Shown: positions 47,301 through 47,644, counted from the first letter of the stretch. The stretch is DNA of 64,000 bases from Aliikangiella coralliicola (GCF_007004725.1 NZ_ML660164.1:526437-590436); one strand, 5' to 3'. Numbers and translations: made by a program. Notes: generated from the letters alone by a model not told the origin.

Positions 47301-47448
47301 TAACAGTATCGTGATTGAGTCGTTGGATACGCTAAGCGGTGTTGAAGGACAATCTCTGGTTGGTGTCCATCGTTTTAAAACTTTGACGATTTCCAACGGG
47401 GCTAGCGTAGACTTCGGAGATGGACAGCAAAGAATTGATGAGCCGTAA
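8392..47448 (+). CDS. Giant 13,018-residue exported multidomain surface protein
   Basis: One uninterrupted 39-kb frame. I prefer the ATG at 8392 to the in-frame ATG at 8350: it places a signal peptide at the N-terminus (MEVKDFLRTAITFLFVAAC, then HSSFAA) and has AAGG 11 bases upstream, whereas 8350 has only a GGGGA 2 bases away. V-A-A-C19 fits a lipobox, but type I cleavage near SFA is also possible. Domain order: N-terminal domain and Big_2-like domain (30-440); many Ig-like domains (~450-3060); seven propeller/Big_5/TIG/TIG supermodules (~3260-7830); more Ig and propeller domains, ending in invasin-like Ig (~7840-10560) and Big_5; a DxDGDG calcium-type block (~10764-10866); a Big_2-like domain; four Gly-rich modules (~10970-13018). 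No autotransporter barrel, LPXTG, PEP-CTERM, RTX or T9SS tail was found. Probable role: adhesin or scaffold at the cell surface. No enzymatic motif was seen. Confidence 0.93.
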   Translation: MEVKDFLRTAITFLFVAACHSSFAAPADLSVDIRANHKLTESASRTSYTLSLNNCQSLVRADYQSSGEVISLSSKDQVVNQASTAGCQFQITDTSANRFNPAVTFHFNDGTSVVHSEAFVVEKNSPEVELVNVGVETYQSKQFLVAEISAEDDTDIRHVGFKVVGIRASDLRQVGGVIEKATPLAFASTENTELVYPSANGQKRFKISIPIDNQLSAAAIARDAVVLVDAFALDPFGNQRTISKISFTGDNISESALSLTANPSNIVFSNALEKAAIVPTVDFEFRGPTPLPGGGTGVTYTSSNTEYVKVTPAGIVYPVKETEGIEVFIDVNYPGLDVVKIPVEVNYSKSIVGLEVKDQAADTPFVLSELNSYFPLPSVVGVFDDGSKAEISTQLNVSYSLPDIAGGVLALASEASNAKIIASAAIPESTPIKLKIALASASAIFTELPIVAIDAIPSVEVSVPARVYAGDVLTIKAIVNDDVGIKQVSFFGDGTSLGVVKSEPYELQLNITEAMLGSNLKFSAEVTDTLGQTNLSSEASVSVVSGANPNLPDYKFELPVDNQRFIENSPITYQVSYNLGDMEKPEQLESGSGISYVEYFWDGKKIGDSLFAGFEVREIPQADGSIKEFLYEIWPLNGTTNNISLDETSAAISAIVHVPGASENAPARLIKILKNQPPTTKISSPTSGSSSTVGRDLRVSVIAADDTLAAGTEIELLVNGSSFQKLTYRDSEELANGSFGFSSTTRHFNLPILQEHLGETLELKTRVVDFHGLVSLSEPVRIPIKEDQVPTVGISHPLEGSSWVAGLPIEIRADASDDISVEKVDFYINDRLIGTDYRRPYSVVYETEATNEQAQSLAVYAIATDGKSQSSKSQTVNITLGNDEERPVLNIVSPEVSHVSGNLNISQVVELNDLVIKAAGYDNVDAVRAELTGVRKDGPTFILTGNPADVISGSDFPLQKVPGAINAYSALLLAKVPEFLNLPDVEYDSYPITITVYDDAGNFSQEQRIIGVIDDQAPVVESVSFDQEKYFTSDIVKLNVHAKDDRGVASVTVRYYLGNNATPLATEIRSDANGLIVAKDQNVQFELDLSAHQLTNTTQSLRAVVSVSDNRNQSSPEEEGTATIAEDSEAPVGSLLEPVIGSRLYGGRTYEFKVSARDNTGIASVKVTNQNNELLNVGASGKSYQGSFNYTIPDGIDSLQLDLALVDVHGNASSSSWEYDSSQEQPPELDIRAPANGTKLIEGESFTLIVSAGDDSGLAGVSFFVSDTAIGELQRHDFSVSEIQKAVDQGTYLSHALRVPTKSQTGEIKIGATAIDDSGLETTRFLEIEILDDSEKPEIVMLNPEKAISLLPGQRLLVKGESSDNIFIDEFIPVLKTSDGQIIPLNWETLVRDDRVESVTIPNPITIGEVIVAERFYSDYQGNIVLPKSFIANAGEVYDFYVQAKDKGVNTGDSNAVKLTVLSDTEEPLVNFRAPLSEEVERQEVPIVVDVSDNLELTSVKIFLQGEPNTLLIEQLDIGAERITIDSEQLNPTVKLDLNQFSPIPDAGKVVTLIAEATDSSGNLKVYSHNIKIVKDKAPTINLVDIVPENEITKGSLAFQTFEITDDLVLDNSPVNFMPLYSSFDLSDQKAIRNAKSKISPEDAYNEDRFVYAEWAYPEAGGAVGSVLIDDKQQLEFINDTLKIYPANLSNIDASLKLDFGTDVVTHYRVKAYGNNICTELISETLIDSQPSITLSEFFGPEVVVLEIEPVFSGAGNLPTFLTKIRIDAANQSAINRYTSANKTLNVAQFKYRITYLLNETINGESRTAFISNGVMNELVANDGKSLELPIGGFTPIVSQNDINQLHVFGLVADRFAHEREIVALQSLTSQNLIADIEPPELVVISPRSDSNVVAGQRISFDLDISDNTSTVDKIQLFYEGNLVNEIGGVYNQNSYQLKFDLPKDLRAGGRVQFNVVVTDRSNNSSSQLVDLPVDNNEKPVINFERFESRRVITSQERLNYGEFWVRTGSNIQIETLLTDDAELKSYNIYRMTPAGERISEFAKLYNTTCPSEPIVKEKEIASFVFNQVEPTRYQMELIDNTDQVTVREILVHPVDNVRPGIRISVPAHDHQIVAGTFNIQAAAMAADDASFDYDNVQFFINGFEVQATRNPGADTGGDAQDNAALERIYDEFETNYGVDIANDYAQPNSPYVKKLSWIIQLPSTLIKADEQITLTVRLTDVDNAVGTDEINVIGVQDNIKPEVALISPLIGFGAVEGSDFTAEFRAFDNVKVEQLELYVGYGLKETSNQYHQTDYGTPVRSITNIPARDFEAVSTVNIDTPLYQQIINVPKYVDIPSLFPNVTLTGEEQFDIWIKLVARDASGNSKESPVSFRINVDQRPVIDIVSPVNGEKVVESTLLPINIQAFDDVGIQSVRLIATHGAQGTEVTNRLLQAPPYNFVVNVPAFDTVDPANNVLHLSVEAIDTFGATIGELDKHTATESISLTIGEDEAPVVVIGLPLDNSEHIEGAKVLVQVNATDDVGIEHVVLSASGLVSGERSYTDNRAPYEFLLDVPYGQAGRDILLSAVVTESRLAGDAREVSTIQPTRLLILEDKAAPEIVLDKPESTGSVVVEKGTLPFLTTVTDNVSVSRVTAQLYADKNLNCDPSSTQECTFTAQDIVSTVNMLSPPFAGAISVGTIEEYVNGDSTNVSQLAMLFKIEASDGVGNVSQVSVPVTLHRNAKPEVNLIQILNKQGELLGNITEITEGREFVVNVIASDPEVGVDSVELYRAINPTSDDDYVKLDDDAAAPFEFHTEATRKVGDIISFKAIATDLDGNESNLSAAVELKVTADLPPEARIVKPTNDESVIIDGQSIEIFVEAKDDLGADGIDRVVFYVNDNPVQTVYQSYGGVTGSFAQEHIYRAVVVPPEGVDGFALQATAFDVLGHSTQTQVVKVGRVEDTVKPKLSVLTPFDKSVVTTGQTLKSVVSVEDIGSEADRKIKQIWTREYQDLAGNWLTLAQREIELFRDDARVVGDETPVSDPDNHYYIYLAELSDGNLLRRGDGNNERLRVVTQVETPNHLAEEVTTYEVGLPIAETRFLLPENLEGLEPLIAQRVLESSKSVYYTAIEQYQSQLGQSQQKDGAMVAAWSTVSPFTSEFGTSGLASYSSLGDKNAAWTGIFLADAVNEKESTVEGERLIFSELLNGAAEVFRGTITELHADEAFVLASKSGEIGCLKSCGGREGFVKSVENEIAKFSETGKIYPNNTQGELILFNTRNGDENFGLPYLYKGRVDLPYKDTYGLDRQDNLALVANGYGGVQAIDISNISAPYHVGYIKPNGFTRDVKISGDFAFIAASYEGLVIADLREPSLPIIAKLDTSGVANRIKVVGDNVYLTNMSGDTEISQLDVINVADPYNPYLIRSIELKADREDLVSDGAYDLEVVGNLALVTTYHSDQEDKPATAMLEIIDLDKANNANIDATVPVVTHTNTSENSLGSRGVIVARGKVQLAGVNSGINSVELPALTILDHTPFRDERDISTDIEKIVVELSAVLPSTLPIENYVTVNKSDPLIGENITDNFTIDFATRNTENGEEPHYRVIEIKRNAEFTFEKAEDYYVTIKQGLNPLTGYALAQDYTFKFTTSVADNALAPEFFSVTPSQGDINGGTEIVIRGTNFGTKPAIELGNQKLLVSKVEAASAEDPYEKIFATTVPNYAGPAAVKITNDAGLTDTELGVFTYIDELRLSFVTPAIVSVNQDGVGDVVDVIGYGFNHSIELTAYISGQPETAKTIVTSDTELTLYSSERLSWTVPTFGPSFRGFVDLEISDDRGRKAILPRALFYGLLKTDRIIQTEAPLSEKQINDFNSGKETYIPDPSKLPPGAVVDIASDSENQLVYVLGKGVIGNFNKPDNLVDEDKAEDLVPPGWISLIHYDREQLSTTAAPKHGLGYFNLPYDMVPQKMYLGEQQLYVAVKGHHFPFINTPYEDQSLLLIYDKEDRVPDDTTDSVDRQFIQTLPLPFVQPVKFMNGKDNLLVLANRLEGIAIVDVVNNESTSVIRVIKNAIVNGVESELEIVDLAIQDNKLIVVTDVTPPKAKRRSYARVEFDLSQSGLPQLAAHDSEARLSVRDAQSIVEAGAESVKLVENANANYPRKLGEYVDNGFAVATSENGQRISAVDFASSATVGVGHHSISTKSECKNFIPFYDLSRADQIGLIDVLKYEDCPDQSIPGAGAIEKGKPQDLLTDNRHIKTIVTDDGIAINTIHYSSKGTNNASISEVTFIDFLTLDLVSSTPHDQEVGVATDIQISLKFNRSIDIPAGETESAFLSKYLSLLLDDGTPQMVAVAHSASIDVNDSTIINVIPSANLAAESNYQIRLTNERESRRTVGLLEKTIRFKTAKTAGDPIVIGQVSPRTVSVLGGQLSVVLDNATNPSIEIAGAATQITGSEVIAGNKVEYQLQVGKNLAGPAALTVTDQNGFVAEKLGAVIFVEPLSVNKVVPAQGNINGKTNVKISGTGFHDAGFQNTGAGINVYFGDVLVPSGDVKLVDPNNIEVLTPAGQIGFVDVKIDFGGGRTAILNDGFEYLQASQSTIQAQGRIFDATLDPTLTYLFAAAGQFINVYDMDGSRYTGDSDDPLNADDLLLKIIDKNGDGIDDRLLAKVPVPDGHIAVGIDGYFERFNDRVFVSLLQLDENGEPIEGSGSIRIISFDSADISNTTLVNELDLPGSFVGRLDVENNRAIVAMGDAGLGIVDTFLHTKMYISQQLQLPNGHSALDVAVIPSKAGESNRYAVAAGEFSFADNQMVNEKEDSSGAIYIVENSPVNGLNIVSKIDVPTSRLQVRENRLFAASGDNGAILVDITDSQSPQIISRVRNVGHVYDIDVIGNTLYLARGKQGLYTVDVTDFSKPVATAGMIANDGVQFEVVVASNYAAIGGGFDTIYEGEPRHVIQLFPDVVLKLHSVNPANKVLDRDANDALKLSLHFNKAIDIWQDNLNRVQVKNSQGIDLPFELQIVGNDVIVTLADSVIDDGLLTTGDRFEVIAEAGIASVKPLTDNTQIVLYKLAKDQSVEFIYRGSNYDKFSVIDVVPRRLRVNQAHPITVSAFGIPTALENTKLFVGSVELAIDKINFSDSNSSVGIIEATVPGIAVPGQYDLHLSRNVDGVWESATLRGALLVDAAVKVTKLEPQWGPVTGGFTVEVTGEGFEPGNTVIDGIKVRVGSMPVQNVEVLSSTKMRVTVPAGSSGLHAVEVTNRHGDKANLSKQNGVGYGLKLLTTNKPSLVFPTDIEVDQETGVAITTGGYFKDGYSLQVYQNMPFPDSTRAASFDVQDPYNLLLVGGESALPSGEKAEDSLGDLVLLLNLSAKKETNIIGEGPPLTAEEEELLESLSGLEVPLSLDSIRLQSKEETDANGTHKRLLVASGNGGVARLNLDEQNGLNHLNSLFTGQGQTLNMFSAGNSVFANIAQGNSTKLGDACSHAPVAAESGVLRAGNYAVPSDPVEMPVKGIEGAYSLHYSNQWLFSGGRYTNHAWQPDGLCLLFEPLTADRGRDMELEEDPEFTTVTATHLFDPELERYYNFDNNVLDIKSYGDYVIVALAKSGVNIFHRDNPLEKASIVVDEKVQSVRSRSVRLKVMGSTLFIAGDSGGLQVFDISEPLSPKLVSAGNTENVEALDYYKDRLIVAGGSSGLAVLQLPAAFVVDSSVEENAVVAVSKPVSIRFNEFVDVAALTELNGIQVYNESTGAVVAHTVTAIDPSEGAAQEFTIDFAKSGGTQYRVEVVDARNLKGAGLWTKFARHFTTSSSNFDQPKITSVESGAYHQSQSKTIRVLGQNFAAEAVAFVDQYPLPITWVDANTIEVDSSTLDLLPLAAGQHHLMIRQGDLQAEFLGAFVKGDELADATFTLSKESGPVKGGARVNIQSNKKVILPGTKVLLRSQTNDEIMTEKTEEGEFITNLFDDVQTLDKFNFRIPGVIEPGLYDVYLIINGEEILAGQYSYTLAQGRRSDLPNYPPMVIGDTVSRADSTLFVGVKAGAKPTATNRFLMESGLEIYDTTIWEYAVRQSQLRTEEPVTGLSLVDDILYMANGKDGIAVVDVKNRNTPYIVNQIAVSGYQANDVDSQIHQGILAVAASSDLGDGFVRFFNLFDDELAQPVGYSTIVFNEGDLLGQPIKLQWWDNKLYVLFNRDGQLYLAIFDRFGTQLNYTVQKIDRGQLEGSLTDADLLVQHGVISITTGAEYLSLEQTDTGHYETVYWQALESQSSGIFSSEGGIFISGSTGLTNIPSTSLAVSGVTPANGSLITLDETISVYFNKLINTDEAVISTAVEIFDNDNNVIDPANYSLVAENTISGAILDINFNQNATIPSGNIRITVSDAIRALNGAAHLISPIELNYQLQAGVRPLVSGVVRQQAGQSIENSNHYFHANGEEVAIISGENFADNSGNDSGNNGTDISISIGELSLSESDIVSVSSNQIVFNFPQLFIGIDTAALPVTVTRAGISDTLFGAVVVLPEVILEDINPLTGPPQGGNIIDVYGAGFTPDTRISFNGNLANEQQLISGHHIRLKAPAGEFGFAEVSASNPQFPGEVNVLASEYFYTGQETGSVNLSDKEQSPVTAIARNGQLLYAVTGGGYEVYDVNGTVTANPQTTSAQLVVVDISDPVNPNVIEKEFSNQLYPYHYKQAIAPSGFNDIAIERNNLFAIGGQKLLHFDITLASDPFLLEDFSNTENNHALAVDDNLVYLSQDSGIRILQRTAQGLKQLDTIERSVIGGTASKLVIKDDVLWAIVPSRRKVIAIELASGDYEIIRNASLRNDAGHRIVASDILVRNNLLFASTGEQATVELFSLDSETSIDHLASLNLSYLLRNGNLNAGQIMIHGQTLYVASGHGDLQLFDISPWFDNRYRSQIQLQHYFSVMGAANTMAFASDAVYVGTSFAYDSQGEAIESPVAVGEKINHLGGGLNTIVNDLLLVTEQIPTSDGVLAKTQSIELQLNQIVDNVQFAELAEQLLEVTLDGAKVAGFVSRETNIEGSRLFFRPASSLQVGKRYRVKLSGALRSINGESLADDYSFRFVVSENESPTIGQLIPDSGSWRGGNQLTITGKGFSGETEVELGGVLIEQSEVQVVSDTQLEVTVPALSNSPAENKLVGLKVFNGRQQDFMAASYTYVADPRIDAIGYYDPNSESFNPDKQKFLFNSGDYFAIEGAGLNVFTNILINGQQARGVEQINDRMLAMPVPENTIGELLVEVFNEQSEIDKTTNNAMSVEFDVTAQLQNINHYARYQDFIVVNHKQRIELMATNGSSIPSSLSFVPFTQSVKTLAIHEGFIVVLDTQNRVTFIDYRNPYQLNIVNRLFNSADRKYESLSVFGNNILLTDETRVFIGNVNSADLQVVETDTIGALIDDNLIYLLYSDRVEVRSLFAPDNIVASANVLLSGVKGMQISGQRLLTWSQSQVQLFNLARVRAGNQITDMGIDTISSFDAISLNGELAVATNSQGVTIYDVDSSENSPVDGIELNVVAKLNDEQLTASTIIQLNFDGQLIEWLSDKTYFNSEIPLVNIRGLNPIAIGNETELLSLAVSGDSFAEDVWGSVNIDVRATSSGLVQPGYTQYIGDQLKFQISGDNYQLGETYSVELFNQPRQLIQGGEINLDLPWTIDTYSLFGIQPYSVDSLSPANTISDRSTEYTLSGQHLDLIDTLKIAGLELSRTDFTVNENATQLTFTITIAQPGIYNLVASQQNDERILASALLVAQALQIDKVTTDNPLNATDAQNTQFISDVSGNNVTIEGAGFEGKLQLHLVENSDGFESDASNLVDIENISNGQITFVSPNSKPGKQYRVILVREATAEIIEAQQKLTSVDDTRPLAIDVEPLGYVAPLEILLNETAKATSFTVTKQFKDYSANGDIDISNRFALTSFEKTVSLALLPGQQLEPNASYLVQVNGIADSADNQVQDDSSFGISAGSYSGTFVASDRLAPRELDLIRLADGASVNPGLQLTRGRSYQFEARSQDNYAAKISYELRLSIDGGVTFGPVQKLGSNNQFSVDVAEHYQNLAFKLTARDAAGNFVNGTFNISVVDPEINVSPVYTSPDKVEENSRADILFDIGGDADLVTDVDMIVQGRGYHASYSLDPHNPDLPGSGAISGTALLSYLNPKLSDIAPLDRIGVKLKVRFGYTGYLEIDDSYLLNLDATDPTISIVSPLDGDRVPLNEVTDVLIQAFDKFGIETVEVSQNGGAWTSLPVINRYPLTPVSTDPITIQARATDPNGNVGHSQVITLQPFDATLGEPRIEITSPVNGAELREGQDITLELLLSNVTDANLHFDVGGNESDPRNPQVIAVSRGEDDPERVEVSTSVPLTDENVVVILRLEAGGLKSRRFVNVIRDSGIEQSAQVTLLPEANVLGGTGIRVVGQIPEEMPDFNEESSIEIIDPELTGSSINLPMASTDQIVSLNNQAGQVLVNARLKDLSKHEKIAEQRVAKQNYLADAETQSYQVADASQLLKFAVAVPGQTELVVATQTASGYEISQNAQVLVSQAGAEIRQLTFTGTALVAVERLDGKDNLLIVRLIDGAWSAPQKHTLYGELQDANGNYLLVSFGNLLSAYFVNGDQLIDSVGHLFEESILSVRMSGNKITVLSQSGIHSLQINAQSNQLEHQNFYALAEITGGVDSRGILVNGNRITVWDAESIYFYEELPTNELVELGKIANPGVVLDAVSDEEISWLQIDDRQLGIYWLALNEQAIAGYLNIGNSRLVVGNQSYHFLSQDRIVTRNIVSEASGQTLALSVSEKAHGWEISGVNSINTLGRETISFSDSQARIIGYAYLDADKNTLFIARDSVSDPSLNYVVTEPNGVTHTGNFTLSLANSTSVDSFAPANNQTYTKNALVPVAVNYGVDARVSEQSVTSNATQIPLTQFAQNANGWLQLSGDSDSQTVALNVNQAAVESSDITLIDNNFELGQVSLIAPINNQQFTEGDLLNIDYTIVDDSGDNFQYAEVTLLDFNQNVITRHLVDTTAGEVSIRLAGLNEQDNYTIRVRGYYGDSYRYNEKSVGIRVVPKNRGLDVELEGLASKVFLNSTLSLTAKVDDLPLTGTVTIDVTDQNNNAIVSGNEKVEFTVPDVDKLKVTATVKDGLGNQASKTLEARVINPFTLVAHNTQIDFDAALANVNGGYFAKANKLFDQDNNLLKTFDGNITSMTYIHDRLLVAFDNVGLFFVDPENDYQKLGQYDLNQTVVDMLFVKGKLLALTGDNDTYLFNVIGNSLELISNTDDQSTLQIGYVEDGFVTLTQASLNLWDWSLTQSQRVFNGSGLTRFAYENGHWYVSNETGQLTVIENGRQHQVAGDIFAEAIHVLPGKLILLGSETTYVVDNRDLFNVELVARISQANGAKLSLSKITNGVLWLAAGNDRLLEATDSPVSEIYTSRKPKGNHVDIASKRGLTVSAAQHYGAVLLAQNVEAEMTETVIPQPAYTATVNQVAVHQDSFYVANADFKRIEKYNRYDFVSIDGASTQPTPQIILQGYAYTDFAVTQSRVFAAFGDKLFIRDLDNQITDELIVSTGDDILEVTAFGEELVVSTSGGSVFAVHVGSLPIDEFEVEIDTLFAVGNRIDHLVNAGDYLVYSIDNELHRFEIATRADSVINLAQEVTAITVKQNQVWFASGNQLRSIRLSDSSVTDWTASELILEADRVITAIDADYQQLLLSHGSAGTRLLETAADAILADAILASPLKGTVYNQGETIALSLDNIDGVVAVDYFINGKKVSSRQRAPFNADLLVPAELRNGKNFEITAQIADIWGNQVSSSTRTVLLQSEDLPANGFTVELELDAVSYVPKPLTISAKILNSDQPIHQVEFYVAPQSDGPYELIRKHYGPIYEVTRNFSQADSGQYVKARAIDVYGNFVESAPVQITRLQDFFAPSIDMQIVGDAIAENTMPSGRPYQIIVELEDSGSGIDYALLKRGDTLVSASFGEQTLVYEELQPQLGDVYQYTLEAVDNAGNPSDANIQVSIVEDTRPQITEVVAPAEILEQSQFNIEVSATDDIRISQIQIEWPGVVDSENVNAKTGNYRRSINDVRSERLTTEIVNNLQVNVIDDSGQTVSQVVPITVKPDQVPSIDLLTIDAPTFGIYGDNAPIRLSDVDKADDGLLKDLTIELLNVTDSDTRVEAVCGGVRSYCRSNNNFVTRLPKVELPGDKVRYQLKVTDKLGQSDISDVFEIELTQRPNEIQYFNNGDSTLNPSAVQSGIGGDYAIQVVDASNRPVPAQNIRFALIDAERQQTIITHVTTDSLGVASLSWDAALITGHYTLSAFIPQYPSVPGANLRVEVLPGQSFAVEVSHIEALLPDEVFNLNLKVVDEAGNLVHTENNQPIVVSIADPKFHFGFASNATIEPLYDQDSNAIGEKATLTFQSGRASIEVSASTEAGNYNMQLSYPQGATELENRYAVNPESAPVVQSEIPLTVVAGEAYGFRFEQVSQTNNPHGTPDVIEVGEQVTLRLNLVDYYDNPASKITLNDSVVDADFNVDLSISGSATIDATPSNVSLPMVKGVVEFVVTDDVVEETLIRLENQASTLELLTGEETSIQFNKLPPAIISAEFVEQHNDTNVPLSLVVNEAVSDSGVGNDVINVSLDGTDVSGDVVLESDTQIIFYPDAPFELNRCYQYDTLTSKLVGVDAGDKVLARSVEACSSHINIPQQATQFVLEGTQNTLSVNFGNGIDPQAISNGSLLMVVPLLDDVTQNFNFTNLEFSAPTHTGLLNSDGQPLADATEVTVKLSGDLLAEEAALRVANTVSIRVLQAAGDFDGDGVTNSVEYELGLDATNSDSDGNGTSDGLEDADGDGINNADEIILGTNPNNIDSDGDGISDGDEVNTHGTNPNQRDTDGDGIDDDLELAFNSDPNNANSRNIDESLVTGISVSPTEILYNINTNTEEIQVTVTATLDYQGTARTVDVSNPDFYDLLFDSSDLAIAQPSSSGWQALAQGTAVLSVEFASHQATANLTVEGAASVGHAEWNNETQEFSANVIAESLILHDNVTVIAGGVFTVEGDMLVDGVDNFFKVKKLIVNGNLTISGGEFAQLAVGATEGVYIGGELIIRDAELTVPSADVDSQTVYELNLNVTGKVTVENANIVLAGKGYPDGYGLNFVPRHNLGCHSGSGSLGQNDQCTYGDYRLPVTPGSGGVNVSFCERGFCSAGGGVVSINAQSLELNNGNIDASGRDTGAGGSVLIDVQQISVLGNGRIMADGGESEFSGGAMAGSAGRIAVYYDEYTTSLPGEPPIDSILYAQGGDARVDTDSGRLTQKSASGTIFIAHNNNDQNTVSNRLLVSNQPDSYNYSNETTRVVSVGVHSIVNVTGLASDNYRVEVANDPWIGNTIANANSLVGQFIRFDLNDESAATYQVIAQDSNSLTVNSAQDLTLIATDSLQGVHHFNTIEIFDTSVDFGDDLVIVTDLENSALRRFDLEQELFAIGLRAGNVNSAVVDWVMSNGYRLELSRPLTIAGITLENNRGGEGDGDGGLELPRQLLPNALIEVSAGGIPTIVAPEITINGDLSLTNGWLALSASQPILVTGDVNLTNNSVLTAPEADPNRQLIFPLKLQVQGNVVIDQTSGIDVTGKGYPEIYGGDSFTAYTNIGVHAAQPLGQGYSNGGGGGPHFAVDVSAATNESVSENDQTSYGNYRRAQFAGSGGQYRDGCSECDARPRDLKYFSGGGFVEIVANNIQLDGQILANANRIETGDYFLGAAGGGINIEASELSGAGSIQAKGNSENYPNVLGSGGRISINVETNNVFTGELNTGIVLFADGPLLSTNGTTFVRNGQSHAGNLILGGINTEGGGEGGEGGEGGEFEGANGITSPIVVQAVGKHLIQSISAQGGNQWLVQVNGANWLPSDETGNGFAGVYVDLTADDSDETIYRIVSNTADTLTIESDDDLSGLSSGGTNLVGVHVFDQIHLNNFAEIEFGDDRLKVEDLAQSTSGGNVVIRVGTASSELLNWAEQNNAQIIAKFLTLPEITINSESKTVTAGTLTVTGDVTLDVEAILNLNVTEKILIQGNLSVLGSSLLTSTAAKPLTLDIEVLGAIFVEASSSISVDGQGYAGRTSHTNPSSGTGCHAGYSSRGNSEPSECTYGNYLRAVNPGSGSNYTSSTAGGGVLRLKASQVNVAGTISADGSTFNTSSSFYYGGAGGSVHIETDALTGAATGVISAVGGGNTRSASYNRAGGGRISLYTPINTFAGKLATGAEGSTAENSSGAGSIFIASAAGQNGNLIFDNQGANSVQWGTPVASVGTAEIGCVTEVESGLWELGLVGSCSGYSGLFAGTITLEHEQGSVSADSYPIDLNEQQELRFESLGIDMRPLMYIVRRGQEGDLENALFNNISRNGECGPDGDSVLVADLEAGSYSLVVTHDYNAMSCFTDRVAYEIKVGNEIQGPSWQASTQTGEGIVGRYIDLDKDDGQDTFYQVESNTFASFRVRTSDSLGSYVGKQFEGVHLLNSLSVTNGASVDFGTDRVIVTDADNSEFDSSSQIKIGKVGAALADKMIASGAEVEFTGDLSVSSLIFDDGETHRFSAKNVQVNGPLALDKDTVLDFAVEGTISVSGAISLTDGSQITISQSTDSSVPLKALRMDTPNSVYIDATSSIDVSGKGYFSISSNKTDVNYSGRNGCHGGNRSGSTPSCSYGDYKHAQYAGTAGARYNDSSNGNGGGIIQLNAGSMIVDGSILANGFAGVSGGAGGSIHLVTSSLQGTGNIRANGGSKLNVSSSFYAGGGGRISVISDNVDNFTGEMSASGGTYSTNSSGTNVAGSGTVYIQAAGAETGDLIADNNGLTAANDSTPIYSDARREILSTEDLGNGQWQLNLAEANSFSAINENASVTASGNGSVGYHYVTITESMSLVFEITAGSFDSVIHLFRDDGNLTADDFIVTNDDGGAGTLSKITRTLEAGDYVLAVGVYSFSTSEAVSGNNNARAGTYTVNISSDNEVLSPLVEGGLVSLNADDTNAALYQVVSRDLNSIVIESLDTLSGVEGQSLVGVHRFKTLTISNGASVDFGDGQQRIDEP
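9751..17560 (+). other. Tandem Ig-like domain array in the giant protein
   Basis: Roughly 2,600 residues of consecutive Ig-like (Big_9/cadherin-like) units, each ~100-130 residues. Recurrent blocks are [IV]xSPxxGxxVxEG, then xAxDDxGIxxVxFYVND, a PYxF strand and DxxGNxS near the end. Examples are PTVGISHPLEGSSWVAG near 10759 and VAGQRISFDLDISDNTS near 14071. Many DD/DN pairs at domain junctions suggest calcium-stiffened linkers, as in large RTX adhesins, although the C-terminal RTX/T1SS signature is absent. Confidence 0.8.
18180..31880 (+). other. Seven supermodules: beta-propeller (LVIVD-like) / Big_5 / TIG / TIG
   Basis: Seven tandem units of 1.7-2.3 kb. Each starts with propeller-like repeats (for example DVKISGDFAFIAASYEGLVI, GDNVYLTNMSGDTEI), followed by a Big_5/SbsA-like Ig domain (VSSTPHDQEVGVATDIQISL near 21196) and two IPT/TIG domains (VTPSQGDINGGTEIVIRGTN near 19306). 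TIG pairs begin near 19288, 21541, 23563, 25735, 27505, 29542 and 31291. Copies share order but are well diverged, so the duplications are old and the layout is maintained. Confidence 0.75.
40681..40990 (+). other. Thrombospondin type-3-like calcium-binding block in the giant protein
   Basis: About 100 residues with repeated DxDGDG loops: FDGDGVTNSVEYELGLD, SDSDGNGTSDGLEDADGDGI, SDGDGISDGDEVNTHGTNPN, TDGDGIDDDLELAFNSDPN. The Asp spacing is that of EF-hand/TSP3-like calcium sites. It separates the Ig/propeller stalk from the glycine-rich C-terminal region and may act as a calcium-stiffened hinge. Confidence 0.85.
41310..47448 (+). other. Four glycine-rich C-terminal modules with repeated linkers
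   Basis: Module cores start near 41640, 43090, 44518 and 46167. Each follows the scheme DxxGKGY...GCHxG...C[TS]YGxY[RK]...AGSGG...GGG..I..A..[IL].[VL]DG.I.A.G...GGAGGSI.I...GGRI.[VIL]Y, resembling glycine-rich beta-helix or beta-roll sheets. Linkers (GxxVxLxxDD...YxVxS...LxGVHxFxxIxIxxxAxVDFGDDR) connect the modules. Pre-peptidase C-terminal-like beta-sandwiches lie near 45225-45550 and 46880-47215. The protein ends inside the fourth linker. Confidence 0.75.
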
Positions 47449-47542
47449 ACAGGTTGATTTTTGTACTGGTAGATAAAAGCATTTGTGGCGTTTTTACCAG
47501 TGGCTTCAAAACGTAACAGTCGTAATAAAGACTGAGTTTTTC

Positions 47543-47632
47543 AGGATTGAATTTAAGAAGATTGAAAACATGAAGATTGAAATTTTTAAGACCGAAATTA
47601 TTAAGATTAGCATCAAGAAAACGAGCATTGAA
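47543..47632 (+). repeat. Six-unit 15-bp minisatellite directly before the PpiC gene
   Basis: Consecutive 15-bp units at 47543, 47558, 47573, 47588, 47603 and 47618, most beginning AAGATTGAA or a close variant. The array ends exactly at the ATG at 47633. Because 15 is a multiple of 3 the frame upstream of the lipoprotein start stays open and would read as KIExx pentapeptides. I treat it as 5' untranslated sequence, because a lipoprotein signal follows it. Confidence 0.65.
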
Positions 47633-47644
47633 ATGAGAAATAAA

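Noticed and set aside
8392..47448. The giant protein as eCIS cargo or tail fibre
   Set aside because: It has a Sec signal peptide, is divergently transcribed and is far too large for the tube; no fibre-type trimerisation or receptor-tip motif was seen.
47483..47632. N-terminal extension of the PpiC lipoprotein
   Set aside because: It would place 50 residues before a clear lipoprotein signal peptide and is largely made of the 15-bp minisatellite.
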